From assembly GCF_003570705.1 (NCBI RefSeq), contig NZ_QWVT01000029.1, positions 248,001-312,000 of the forward strand: a stretch of 64,000 nucleotides of DNA, given 5' to 3'. Below are positions 34,070-41,348 of this stretch, one piece after another (the first letter of the stretch is position 1; each line of letters begins with the position of its first letter). The position numbers were made by a program, and so were the translations under genes. The DNA is from Mesobacillus zeae (lineage in GTDB: Bacteria; Bacillota; Bacilli; Bacillales; Cytobacillaceae). The notes under the pieces were generated by a model that did no database searches, was not told the DNA's origin, and saw only the letters and a program-made list of their open reading frames with translations.

Positions 34070-34576
34070 ATGGTACAGCAAATGGACCAGCTTGTTCTGG
34101 ATATAGAAGAAGCGGAAATTATTTCAGGGAGCGAGATTGATTCAATAGAGTTTGGCACAGAAGAATCGACCACTCAAGATTCAAAAGAAGATGTTGGAAA
34201 TGAAAACAGACAGAAAGCAGAAGGGGAACGGCAGGCTGGAGAAACGGTAAAGAAACCGAATGGTGTGGAGACAAATAGCAAAACTGTCAAAGTAGCTGCA
34301 TCGAATTATTTTGAACTGAAAAGCTTTATTGAGACACTTGAAGGCCTTCAACGGATCATCACAGTGGACAGCATAGATTTCAACGGTCCCGAAGAAATCA
34401 CTTCCTGGAATCAGGACGCTGGGAATATAAATTTTACTTTGACACTTTCAGTTTTTTTTATGTCAAGTCTCAATGATTTAAAAGAAGGACTGCCTTCGCT
34501 GGAAATTCCGGAGCCTTCCAATAAAAAAAATCCATTCTATACATTTGGTTCTGTTCTGCAAAATGGCCAAGAGTAA
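34070..34576 (+). pseudogene. pilO: PilO-like protein, 3' part
   Basis: The frame to 34576 begins MDQLVLDIEEAEIISGS, which continues the PilO linker lost at 32545. After a charged, variable insert comes the PilO ferredoxin-like domain (YFELKSFIETLEGLQRIITV, then VDSIDFNGPEE). Its ATG at 34070 comes from the junction and has no ribosome site. Removing bases of about 32545-34075 would rebuild a plausible single protein. Confidence 0.7.
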
Positions 34577-34685
34577 AAAATTTGACGAAATCCTTAAGGA
34601 ACGAGACGACAAAAGTCTTGTTCTTTTTTTTTTTCTTTATGCTAGAATGGACAAACTTACGAAGGAAATTGGGGGGGACATAAAA

Positions 34686-35642
34686 TTGGACAAGCGCGGA
34701 AAAACCATTACGATTAAAATCAATGGCGAGGATCGTCCGTTTAAACGTACCCAGCAGGCAAAAGGGAAGGAAAGGAAACGAACGATTCCCCCTGGGACTG
34801 ATTTGAAGGTGGGACACTGGAAAGAAACCGCTGCTGCCCGTGAAAATGATGATGAAAGCTTCGATTGGATTCTGCCAGATCCTGTACATAAAACAGAAAA
34901 AAAGGATCATGATGCCGGTAGTGATCGTGTCAAAAAAGAAAATGGAAGCTTTAGGATGCCTGCATTAAACAAAAGCATCAAACATTCCGGAATGGCAAAG
35001 AGAGTCCTTGGTGCGGTTGCATGTGCAATCGTTATCGGTGTCGCTCTTGGATATGCCATACTAAGTGTTGTGACGTCTGGAACAGCAGCTCCGGGACAAA
35101 ATGAAGCTGCATCCCTGCAGGAGGATGCTCCGGCTGCCGTGGGAAAGGGAACTGCCAAGCTTACGCCTATTGAGACATTTATTATTCAAGGGGGCGTCTA
35201 TACTTCGATGGATTCGGCGGAAAAAACCCAAAAAGATATAGAAGCAAAAGGAATGACAACGGCCATTATTCAAAGTGGAGGCAAGTACACTTTAATATTG
35301 GATGCAGCGCCTTCAATTGAAGTAGCAAAGCAGAAGGCAGCCGAAATGAAGGGGAAAGGGATAGATGCCTTTGCAAAGCCAATCACAATCGGCGGAGGAC
35401 AAGTCAAAGGGGTCAGCAAGGAAGAAACGGAAATTTTAACATTGGTGCCCAACGCGGTACAAGCAATGCTCACGCCTGGTGATGTAACTAAAGCAAAAGA
35501 AATTGCTGGCACTCTCAAACAAATCCCTGAAAAAGATATAGAAAGCAAAAAAATAAAGTCAATCAAGACAAGCCTTTCACAGCCTGCCAGCCAAGGTGAA
35601 CTGCTAAAGGTCCTGGCGGCATACAGCGAATTGGGACAATAA
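34686..35642 (+). CDS. spoIIB: Stage II sporulation protein B-like, SPOR domain
   Basis: About 318 aa. The N-terminal cytoplasmic part is charged (KRGKTITIKINGEDRPF). One membrane helix lies near residues 105-130 (VLGAVACAIVIGVALGYAIL). A SPOR-like repeat region follows (FIIQGGVYTSMDSAEKTQKD, IIQSGGKYTLILDAA), which in this family binds septal peptidoglycan. In B. subtilis SpoIIB helps septal wall thinning at engulfment onset and lies between comC and maf, as here. TTG at 34686 is chosen for the G-run ribosome site 8 nt upstream; earlier ATGs lack one. Confidence 0.8.
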   Translation: MDKRGKTITIKINGEDRPFKRTQQAKGKERKRTIPPGTDLKVGHWKETAAARENDDESFDWILPDPVHKTEKKDHDAGSDRVKKENGSFRMPALNKSIKHSGMAKRVLGAVACAIVIGVALGYAILSVVTSGTAAPGQNEAASLQEDAPAAVGKGTAKLTPIETFIIQGGVYTSMDSAEKTQKDIEAKGMTTAIIQSGGKYTLILDAAPSIEVAKQKAAEMKGKGIDAFAKPITIGGGQVKGVSKEETEILTLVPNAVQAMLTPGDVTKAKEIAGTLKQIPEKDIESKKIKSIKTSLSQPASQGELLKVLAAYSELGQ

Positions 35643-35690
35643 AACATTCCAAGTATAACAACAGTATTTTCTGGGAAATAGTTTATATAA

Positions 35691-35772
35691 GAAAAGCGGA
35701 GGCGCCCGTTAAGCGCCGTCTGGACTGGAGCACACCGGCACGAGATAAAGGAAAATGAAAAGCGGAAGCGCC
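35691..35772. repeat. Pair of GC-rich direct repeats (GAAAAGCGGA-GCGCC type)
   Basis: GAAAAGCGGAGGCGCC (35691-35706) and GAAAAGCGGAAGCGCC (35757-35772) differ at one base. From memory this motif is a common dispersed intergenic repeat in Bacillaceae. The rest of the 460-bp spacer between spoIIB and maf holds no gene that I can support, only the hairpin at 35966. Confidence 0.6.
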
Positions 35773-35965
35773 TTGAATAGGGGAGGAAATCTGCCATTTC
35801 AAGACCAGTACGAACTCCTGTTAAAGCTGGAAAAGCCGCATCATTAGGTTAATAAAAGCTCATCTCACGCAACATCCAGGATCGTTCTGCCTTACTAGCA
35901 TCTCCTGTACTTCGTCGTAGTTGAAATAGGCGAAGTCCACTAGACGCAGGAACCAGACAGTTATA

Positions 35966-35997
35966 AATAGGGTCTGCCGGTGTCGGCAGACCCTATT
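35966..35997. terminator. Perfect 14-bp hairpin upstream of maf
   Basis: AATAGGGTCTGCCG (35966-35979) is exactly complementary to CGGCAGACCCTATT (35984-35997) around a GTGT loop. Only a weak T-run (AAAAATTTTG) follows, so it may be a terminator for transcripts from spoIIB or part of a repeat element. Confidence 0.6.
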
Positions 35998-36103
35998 AAA
36001 AATTTTGTCGGCTTTTGCCGGTTATCATTGTAGGAAGGGAAGAAGTTTGTTACCATTAATTTGTATCTCCCTAAATTATGCTTTTTTCAGGAAAGGTGAT
36101 ATC

Positions 36104-36676
36104 ATGCAGAACCTCATTTTAGCCTCAGCTTCTCCACGGCGAAAAGAACTCCTTCAGAATCTCCACCTTACTTTTGACATTTCCGCGAGCGATGCGGATG
36201 AGAGTTTGGGCAGCTTCCTGAGCCCGGCAGAAGCGGTCATGGAGCTGGCATCGCGCAAGTCTCTTACTGTCGGAGCCAAGCATCCTGATTCTTTTGTCAT
36301 CGGTTCTGACACTGTTGTTGTACATGAAGGTACAATACTCGGCAAACCAAAAGGGGTGTCCGAGGCAGAATCGATGCTGAAAAGGCTGTCCGGAAATACT
36401 CATTCCGTCTACACTGGAGTTTCCATCGTTTCCCCTGAAGCCGAGACCCGCTTTTTTGAAAAAACAGATGTTACTTTCTGGGGGCTGTCAGATGCAGAGA
36501 TTGACGCCTACATTAAAAGCGGAGAACCATTCGACAAAGCTGGCGGCTACGGAATTCAAGGCTTTGGAAGTTTTCTCGTCAAGGAAATTTCCGGAGACTA
36601 TTACACGGTTGTCGGTCTTCCTGTTGCCAGGACAGTACGGGAACTGAAAAGAGCCGGCTTTATTCTCCCGTTTTAG
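36104..36676 (+). CDS. maf: Maf-family nucleoside triphosphate pyrophosphatase
   Basis: 190 aa. Maf proteins hydrolyse dTTP/UTP and modified nucleotides; in B. subtilis Maf is linked to septation and cell-cycle arrest in competence. The signature LILASASPRRKELLQNL opens the protein. DTVVVHEGTILGKPK near 68 and DKAGGYGIQGFGSFLVKEISGDYY near 145-168 complete the active site. The ATG at 36104 follows GAAAGGTGAT; the open frame upstream is not conserved. It stands before radC and the mre genes, as in B. subtilis. Confidence 0.94.
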   Translation: MQNLILASASPRRKELLQNLHLTFDISASDADESLGSFLSPAEAVMELASRKSLTVGAKHPDSFVIGSDTVVVHEGTILGKPKGVSEAESMLKRLSGNTHSVYTGVSIVSPEAETRFFEKTDVTFWGLSDAEIDAYIKSGEPFDKAGGYGIQGFGSFLVKEISGDYYTVVGLPVARTVRELKRAGFILPF

Positions 36677-36731
36677 CAAAGCTTCACTCGATCTCTGAAG
36701 CTCCCGGTCACATGACAGGGAGGAATTTTGA

Positions 36732-37264
36732 TTGCAAAATGAAACGTTCTTGATCAGGGATTATCCGCAAAGTGAAAGGCCAAGGGAGCGCTTTATCCTG
36801 AATGGGCCACAGAGCCTGTCAAACCATGAATTGCTTGCGCTGGTGCTCGGTACCGGGACAAAGAACGAACCCGTCCTTCAGCTTGCCAACAGACTGCTCT
36901 CACAGTTCGAAGGGCTGCGGCTTCTTAAGGATGCCACACTTGAGGAACTTACAAGCATAAAAGGCATTGGCAAGGCGAAAGCAATCCATATCCTCGCTGC
37001 AGTTGAAATTGGCAGAAGGATAGCTAACCATACTATTGATGAAAGGTATGTCGTCCGCTCCCCGGAAGACGGGGCAAAATACCTGATGAATGATATGCGA
37101 TTCCTACCCCAGGAGCATTTTGTCTGCCTGTATTTGAATACAAAAAACCAGGTGATCCACAGGCAGACCATTTTTATTGGTAGCCTGAATGCTTCCATTG
37201 TCCACCCAAGGGAAGTTTTTAAGGAAGCTGTCCGCCGTTCTGCCGCTTCAGTCATCTTCGCTCA
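36732..37264 (+). pseudogene. radC: DNA repair protein RadC, 5' part (disrupted)
   Basis: TTG at 36732 after AGGGAGGA. The fragment encodes the UPF0758 N-terminal helix-hairpin-helix region (TSIKGIGKAKAIHILAAVEIG) and the first half of the JAMM-like domain, up to AVRRSAASVIFA. Coding then runs 4 codons into the inserted element and stops at 37275. The metal-binding HNHPSGDP motif lies on the other side of the element at 55876, so this half lacks the active site. RadC is not essential in B. subtilis. Confidence 0.92.
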
Positions 37265-37284
37265 AATAGGCAAGTAAAAATTGA

Positions 37285-37354
37285 GGCGAAATTAAATTTT
37301 ATTGTGAACTAGAGCTTATTTTAATTTCGCCCAAACTTCTTTGGCGAAATTAAA
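37285..37354. repeat. Three copies of GGCGAAATTAAA at the left end of the element
   Basis: Copies are at 37285-37296 (+), 37320-37331 (inverted) and 37343-37354 (+). A related GGCGAAATTGTTAAA is at 55784-55798 near the right end. Such end repeats are where recombinase arm domains or accessory proteins would bind; that role is inferred. Confidence 0.6.
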
Positions 37355-37378
37355 AAAGAGTATACATTTGTATACTCT
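37350..37378 (-). terminator. Terminator of the 62-aa gene
   Basis: AGAGTATACA (37357-37366) and TGTATACTCT (37369-37378) form a perfect 10-bp stem. On the minus strand it is followed by six T. It starts 3 nt after the stop of the small gene. Confidence 0.8.
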
Positions 37379-37381
37379 GAA

Positions 37382-37570
37382 TTACACTTTAATATTAAAT
37401 TCCTGGATTAATTCATTTAAAATAAAGTCTATAGATTGTATTTGTCCAGTTAGATTTTCTCTTAAACATACATATTCATTTTGAGTTAATTGCCTGATTA
37501 GGATCTCTTTTCTAAATTTCAATCTGTTAATATAATCCTCAATTTTTCCACGGCGGAATGTCTCGGCCAT
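37382..37570 (-). CDS. Small protein of unknown function (62 aa)
   Basis: ATG at 37570 with AGGAGTG 6 nt upstream and a clear terminator right after the stop, so it is a real transcription unit although short. MAETFRRGKIEDYINRLKFR is basic; the rest is predicted helical and amphipathic, ending IDFILNELIQEFNIKV. No known motif. The region ahead of it contains TGTATACATTCGTATGC, which resembles the TATACA..TGTATA dyad after the gene, so autoregulation is conceivable. It lies at the left end of the element facing radC; a role in excision or regulation is only a guess. Confidence 0.6.
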   Translation of the reverse strand: MAETFRRGKIEDYINRLKFRKEILIRQLTQNEYVCLRENLTGQIQSIDFILNELIQEFNIKV

Positions 37571-37893
37571 TTTTATCACTCCTAATCTTATATGCATACG
37601 AATGTATACAAATCATAAGTTTTGTGTATTTCACTAATTTTCGATATTACAATTATATAATTTATTGTAGAATTAAAATAAATTTCCTTCTATAAAAGTT
37701 AAAGCTTTCTGTTCATGTTCATTTAGAAGGTGGAATTACAGGTATTATTATACCTATCCAACAATTTTAGATGAAAAAATTCAAATGTAAACCTTCAAAT
37801 ATAAAAAGGGAATCTATTTAATATTTTTCAGTTGAAAGAAATCCCTAATTATTTGTAATGGATAAAAAATTAAAGTGGGGGTAAGGTGATTAA
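37571..37893. other. AT-rich spacer before the helicase gene
   Basis: About 320 bp that must hold the divergent promoters of the 62-aa gene and the helicase gene. The dyad GTATACATTCGTATGC lies near 37594-37609. No further gene is supported. Confidence 0.5.
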
Positions 37894-39933
37894 ATGAGCC
37901 AATTAAGTAGCTTTTTTTATAAAAATTTAGAAAAAAGTACTCCAAAACTGGATAGTTTCATTAATGAAATTTTTAAGTATGCCGTGAATAATCAATTCCA
38001 GATATATATAATGGATAGACCTCTTATGGAAAAAGAAACGGATTATGATACTGATAGGTTTATATTAATACTAAGTCCATTTCATGCTGTTACTATCGTT
38101 AGTCTAGATAATTCTAAAGACACTGATGAATTCGAAGAAATTGTAGATTATCTTATAGAAGATATAGGATATTTGGGTAAGAAATTTAAATACAATGATG
38201 TTATTGGACGGCCAAATAAATGGCGAAAATATTTAAAAAAGTTTAATTTTGAGGAGTTAGGATTATTAGATTCGGAAGAAAAGATATACAGTTTTTTTAA
38301 GGAAATTGAATACACTGATTCCGAAGAGAAGAGAAAAGTAGATCTAATAATTTCACTAATTACCGGTAGTATAAATGATATTAGTAAAATTGGAAATGAG
38401 GTTCCTGAAACCTTATTAGAAAAAATTAGAAAAAAGATAGTATTGTTTGATGGTGATCAAACAAGGTTTATTTATGAAGAATTGAGTCAAGACATTGTAA
38501 AGATTCAAGGATTAGCAGGTACAGGTAAAACAGAACTTCTCTTACATAGATTAAAAGAGCTGTACACTGAAAATGAAACAAATAGAATAGCATTCACATG
38601 TCATAATATTGCTCTTGCGAATAAATTGAAATCTCGTGTTCCAGAGTTTTTTGATTTTATGAAAGTTGAGGAGCAAATTAAATGGAATGAACGTTTGTGG
38701 GTATTTCATGGCTGGGGCTCGCAACGGAATCTTAATAATCTGGGTTTATATAGTTTAATATGTAGTATTTATAAACTCCCATTTTTTAATGCCAGTGAAG
38801 GCAGTTTCCAAAGTGCTTGTAAAAAAAGTTTGGCCCATTTGTTGAAACTTGAGGAAAACGATGTCGAAATAAAACCATATTTTGATTATATATTGGTAGA
38901 TGAAGCACAAGATTTTCCTGAGGAATTTATTCAATTATGTCAAAAAGCAACTTCTAAAACACTATACTTAGCAGGAGATATTTTTCAAGATATTTTTGAT
39001 ATGCAAAAACTAGCTTCTGAACCTGATTTTTCATTAAATAAAGTATATCGTACTCATCCTAAAAACTTAATGTTTTCTCATGCTGTTGGTATGGGATTAT
39101 TTGAGCAACCTACTATCACTTGGCTAGAGGAAAATGGTTGGGATGCATGTGGTTATATAACTGAATTTGAGGGAAGGAACTATAAATTAACAAGAGAAGC
39201 TATATTGAGGTTTCAAGAGCTAGAAATGGAGGGCTTAGATTATACCAAAATTATTAAAATTCCTCAAAGTGAGATAATGAATGGTATTATAAGTACAATT
39301 TATGGAATAAAAGCTAAGCATCCAGACGTTCGTCCAGAGGATATAGCAGTTATTTTTACTAAGGAAAGACTTTCTAGGCATGATTATGAATTTGTAACTT
39401 ATCTTGAAGCTAATCTTTTTAGTGAATTTGGTTGGAATTCAAGTGTAACTTATAAAGATAAAAAAGTTGAAAAAGATAAAATTATAATATCAAATAAAAA
39501 CAATATTAAAGGATTAGAGTTTCCATTTGTTATTTGTGTTGTTAATCATAAAATAACACGTAATTTTGCTGAGCGAAACACGTTATATATGGCTCTAACA
39601 AGATCATTTTTAACTTCATACTTAATCATACAGGAAGAATATAATGAAGAAATATTAACAAATTTTACAAATGGTCTAGATATTATTAAAAGGGAAAATG
39701 CAATTTATACTTTAGAACCAACTAGTGAAGAAAAAGCACATCAAAAAAGACGATTAAACGATATTAAGCAGCCTAAGAAGTCACAATATGAAATTTTATA
39801 TGAAATTTTTACCAACTTAAATTTAGACTATGTTGACCAATCTCGTATACAATCGGCTATCGGTGCTCTTAACGTTCAGACTACTGATTATAGGGCGTTA
39901 GAGAAATTAGTATTATCCATGCTGGAGGTCTGA
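37894..39933 (+). CDS. UvrD/Rep-like superfamily 1 helicase (defence-type)
   Basis: 679 aa, AT-rich codon use unlike the backbone. Walker A GLAGTGKT (206-213, Lys212) and Walker B VDEAQ (335-339) with the Q of motif II. LAGDIFQDIFD (motif III) is near 360, VYRTHPKNL near 382, KGLEFPFVICV (motif V) near 540 and LYMALTRS (motif VI) near 565. The N-terminal 200 residues have no clear motif; DTDRFILILSPFHAVTIVSL looks like a nuclease-like (NERD) strand pattern without the E-x-K. It is followed after 2 nt by a DUF2290-like gene. This pairing matches, from memory, the helicase-DUF2290 anti-phage system. Ribosome site TAAGGTGAT. Confidence 0.75.
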   Translation: MSQLSSFFYKNLEKSTPKLDSFINEIFKYAVNNQFQIYIMDRPLMEKETDYDTDRFILILSPFHAVTIVSLDNSKDTDEFEEIVDYLIEDIGYLGKKFKYNDVIGRPNKWRKYLKKFNFEELGLLDSEEKIYSFFKEIEYTDSEEKRKVDLIISLITGSINDISKIGNEVPETLLEKIRKKIVLFDGDQTRFIYEELSQDIVKIQGLAGTGKTELLLHRLKELYTENETNRIAFTCHNIALANKLKSRVPEFFDFMKVEEQIKWNERLWVFHGWGSQRNLNNLGLYSLICSIYKLPFFNASEGSFQSACKKSLAHLLKLEENDVEIKPYFDYILVDEAQDFPEEFIQLCQKATSKTLYLAGDIFQDIFDMQKLASEPDFSLNKVYRTHPKNLMFSHAVGMGLFEQPTITWLEENGWDACGYITEFEGRNYKLTREAILRFQELEMEGLDYTKIIKIPQSEIMNGIISTIYGIKAKHPDVRPEDIAVIFTKERLSRHDYEFVTYLEANLFSEFGWNSSVTYKDKKVEKDKIIISNKNNIKGLEFPFVICVVNHKITRNFAERNTLYMALTRSFLTSYLIIQEEYNEEILTNFTNGLDIIKRENAIYTLEPTSEEKAHQKRRLNDIKQPKKSQYEILYEIFTNLNLDYVDQSRIQSAIGALNVQTTDYRALEKLVLSMLEV

Positions 39934-39935
39934 AA

Positions 39936-40649
39936 TTGCTAAGGAATTCCTATAACATAACTAGTTTTGAGGCCTTAGATGAGTTAGTACATTCGAGAAT
40001 TAAATCTAAAAGTCAAATTATAACTATTTTAGTATCTTCTTTAAAGATAATATTAACTGATTTAAACCCTACTGAAGAAAGTGGAGATACTTTTACTTTA
40101 AGATATTATGGTCTGAAGAAACGAATGTTTTTCACTATATACGATAAAGAGGAAAAAGTATTTAAACATTTTTCGTTTATATTTCCATTCAATATTAATT
40201 TCGTTGATACGAATGTCTATTTTAGTATTAATAATAGAGAGATAGAAATCGACTTATATATTCTTGAAATTTTATCAACACTTTGTAAAAATAATTGGTT
40301 CTCAGATAATAATGAGGATAATCATGATATCTTGTCATTTATAGAAAGTTATGGAGATTTATTATCTGATTTTAATATCTCGGTAGATTTAGAAACGGAT
40401 TTATGGTCAGTTATAAAATGTCTAATGACATTTGAACCAGGTTATATTAGATATGATTATGATGTGGATAACTGTGAAGAGTTTATTCACCCTCTTCATC
40501 ATATAGATATTTACTATTCAGATGTAGGTACATTTAAATTAGGATTCGACGATAGCTTTAAGATTAATGATAGATTAAGCTTAGAAGAGTTTGAGGATAT
40601 ATTATTAGACGGAAGGTCTCGTGCTTCATATTGCTACTCACTAAGCTAA
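39936..40649 (+). CDS. DUF2290-like partner of the helicase
   Basis: 237 aa, acidic, soluble. TTG start 7 nt after GGAGG that lies inside the helicase stop region, so the two genes are coupled. The C-terminal pattern RYDYD...FIHPLHHIDIYYS...LEEFEDILL resembles the HP..H segment and terminal helix of DUF2290 proteins as I remember them. No enzyme motif. Together with the helicase it would make the two-gene system called helicase-DUF2290. The family call rests on a short motif and needs a profile search; the alternative is an unrelated defence partner. Confidence 0.5.
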   Translation: MLRNSYNITSFEALDELVHSRIKSKSQIITILVSSLKIILTDLNPTEESGDTFTLRYYGLKKRMFFTIYDKEEKVFKHFSFIFPFNINFVDTNVYFSINNREIEIDLYILEILSTLCKNNWFSDNNEDNHDILSFIESYGDLLSDFNISVDLETDLWSVIKCLMTFEPGYIRYDYDVDNCEEFIHPLHHIDIYYSDVGTFKLGFDDSFKINDRLSLEEFEDILLDGRSRASYCYSLS

Positions 40650-40714
40650 TGAAAATAAGTTGTTAGAAACCAAAGCAAAGTCTGTATGTTAATAATAAAC
40701 TTTGATTAAAAAAT

Positions 40715-40736
40715 CCTGTGGAACCACAGGGTTTTT
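40715..40736 (+). terminator. Terminator of the helicase operon
   Basis: CCTGTGG (40715-40721) and CCACAGG (40724-40730), followed by GTTTTT. Confidence 0.82.
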
Positions 40737-40748
40737 CCTAAATATAAA

Positions 40749-40940
40749 TTTACGGATATTTTAAATTATATAGGCGGAGCCAAAGGGAACCTCCATCATC
40801 ACCTTATGATATTACGATCAGCAAACCTTATACGCGTACATCTGTCTAGTAATAATCAATTCTATCTCAGTACACGTACAGAATTTACTACTGAATTAAA
40901 CGAGAAAATGATAGATTTTATTCAAAATACTGATGCATAG
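40749..40940 (+). pseudogene. ArsR-like winged-helix regulator, C-terminal remnant
   Basis: The frame reads FTDILNYIGGAKGNLHHHLM and then ILRSANLIRVHL...QFYLSTRTEF, ending at TAG 40938. HHHLMILRSANLI is the recognition-helix pattern of ArsR/SmtB-type winged helices (SHHLKILRDAGLV in the family). It has no start codon and no N-terminal helices, so it is a leftover. Confidence 0.55.
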
Positions 40941-40989
40941 CATTGTCTGTGAAACTAAGTACTAAATTTTAAAGAATAATGGATTGAGA

Positions 40990-41033
40990 AAAAGCCGAGG
41001 TCCTTCACGTACAGGAAATCGGCTTTTTCTTTA
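40990..41033 (+). terminator. Terminator-like hairpin
   Basis: AAAAGCCGA (40990-40998) and TCGGCTTTT (41019-41027), inner TCCT/AGGA pairing, then T-rich sequence. It probably belonged to the lost gene whose end is at 40940 or to the older Tn3-like element. Confidence 0.6.
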
Positions 41034-41043
41034 TAAAATTTTG

Positions 41044-41081
41044 CTTAGCGTACGAAATTCGCGTTTTGTTGGTGCTACCCC
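41044..41081. repeat. Relic Tn3-family terminal inverted repeat
   Basis: These 38 bp match the right inverted repeat of the neighbouring Tn3 transposon (46710-46747) at 29 of 38 positions, including the outer CCCC and the inner CTTAGCGT. It lies outside the intact transposon, so it marks a second, diverged Tn3-family element that once ended here. Confidence 0.6.
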
Positions 41082-41141
41082 ATATCGATGTTATTTACGA
41101 TTACATTTGTTTTAAACCTTCATGTTTTGTATCCTCTAAAC

Positions 41142-41179
41142 GGGGTACCGTCAGGAAAATGCGGATTTACAACGTTAAG
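41142..41179 (+). repeat. Tn3 transposon left terminal inverted repeat
   Basis: 38 bp beginning GGGG, differing from the right repeat (46710-46747, read inverted) at two positions. Preceded by the target duplication taaac at 41137-41141. Confidence 0.93.
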
Positions 41180-41188
41180 AAAGTTTAA

Positions 41189-41223
41189 AAAGCCGAATTC
41201 CAATAGCTATGGAATCCGGCTTT
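41189..41223 (-). terminator. Terminator of the sigma/anti-sigma operon
   Basis: AAAGCCG.ATTCCA (41189-41202) pairs with TGGAAT.CGGCTTT (41210-41223). On the minus strand a TTTTT run follows. It lies about 125 bp after the anti-sigma stop. Confidence 0.75.
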
Positions 41224-41348
41224 CATTATGGTTTTTAATAAAACTCGTTATTGTCCTGATCACAGGGTTACTGCTCTAGTCCTTATTCAACCGTGTTCGT
41301 TAGCTTAAGATACTCCCGCGATATGAGTAAACGAAGCAAACGAGGTCA

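Noticed and set aside
37705..37771. Short protein-like stretch HLEGGITGIIIPIQQF before the helicase gene
   Set aside because: Only about 24 codons between stops, with no start and no recognisable domain.
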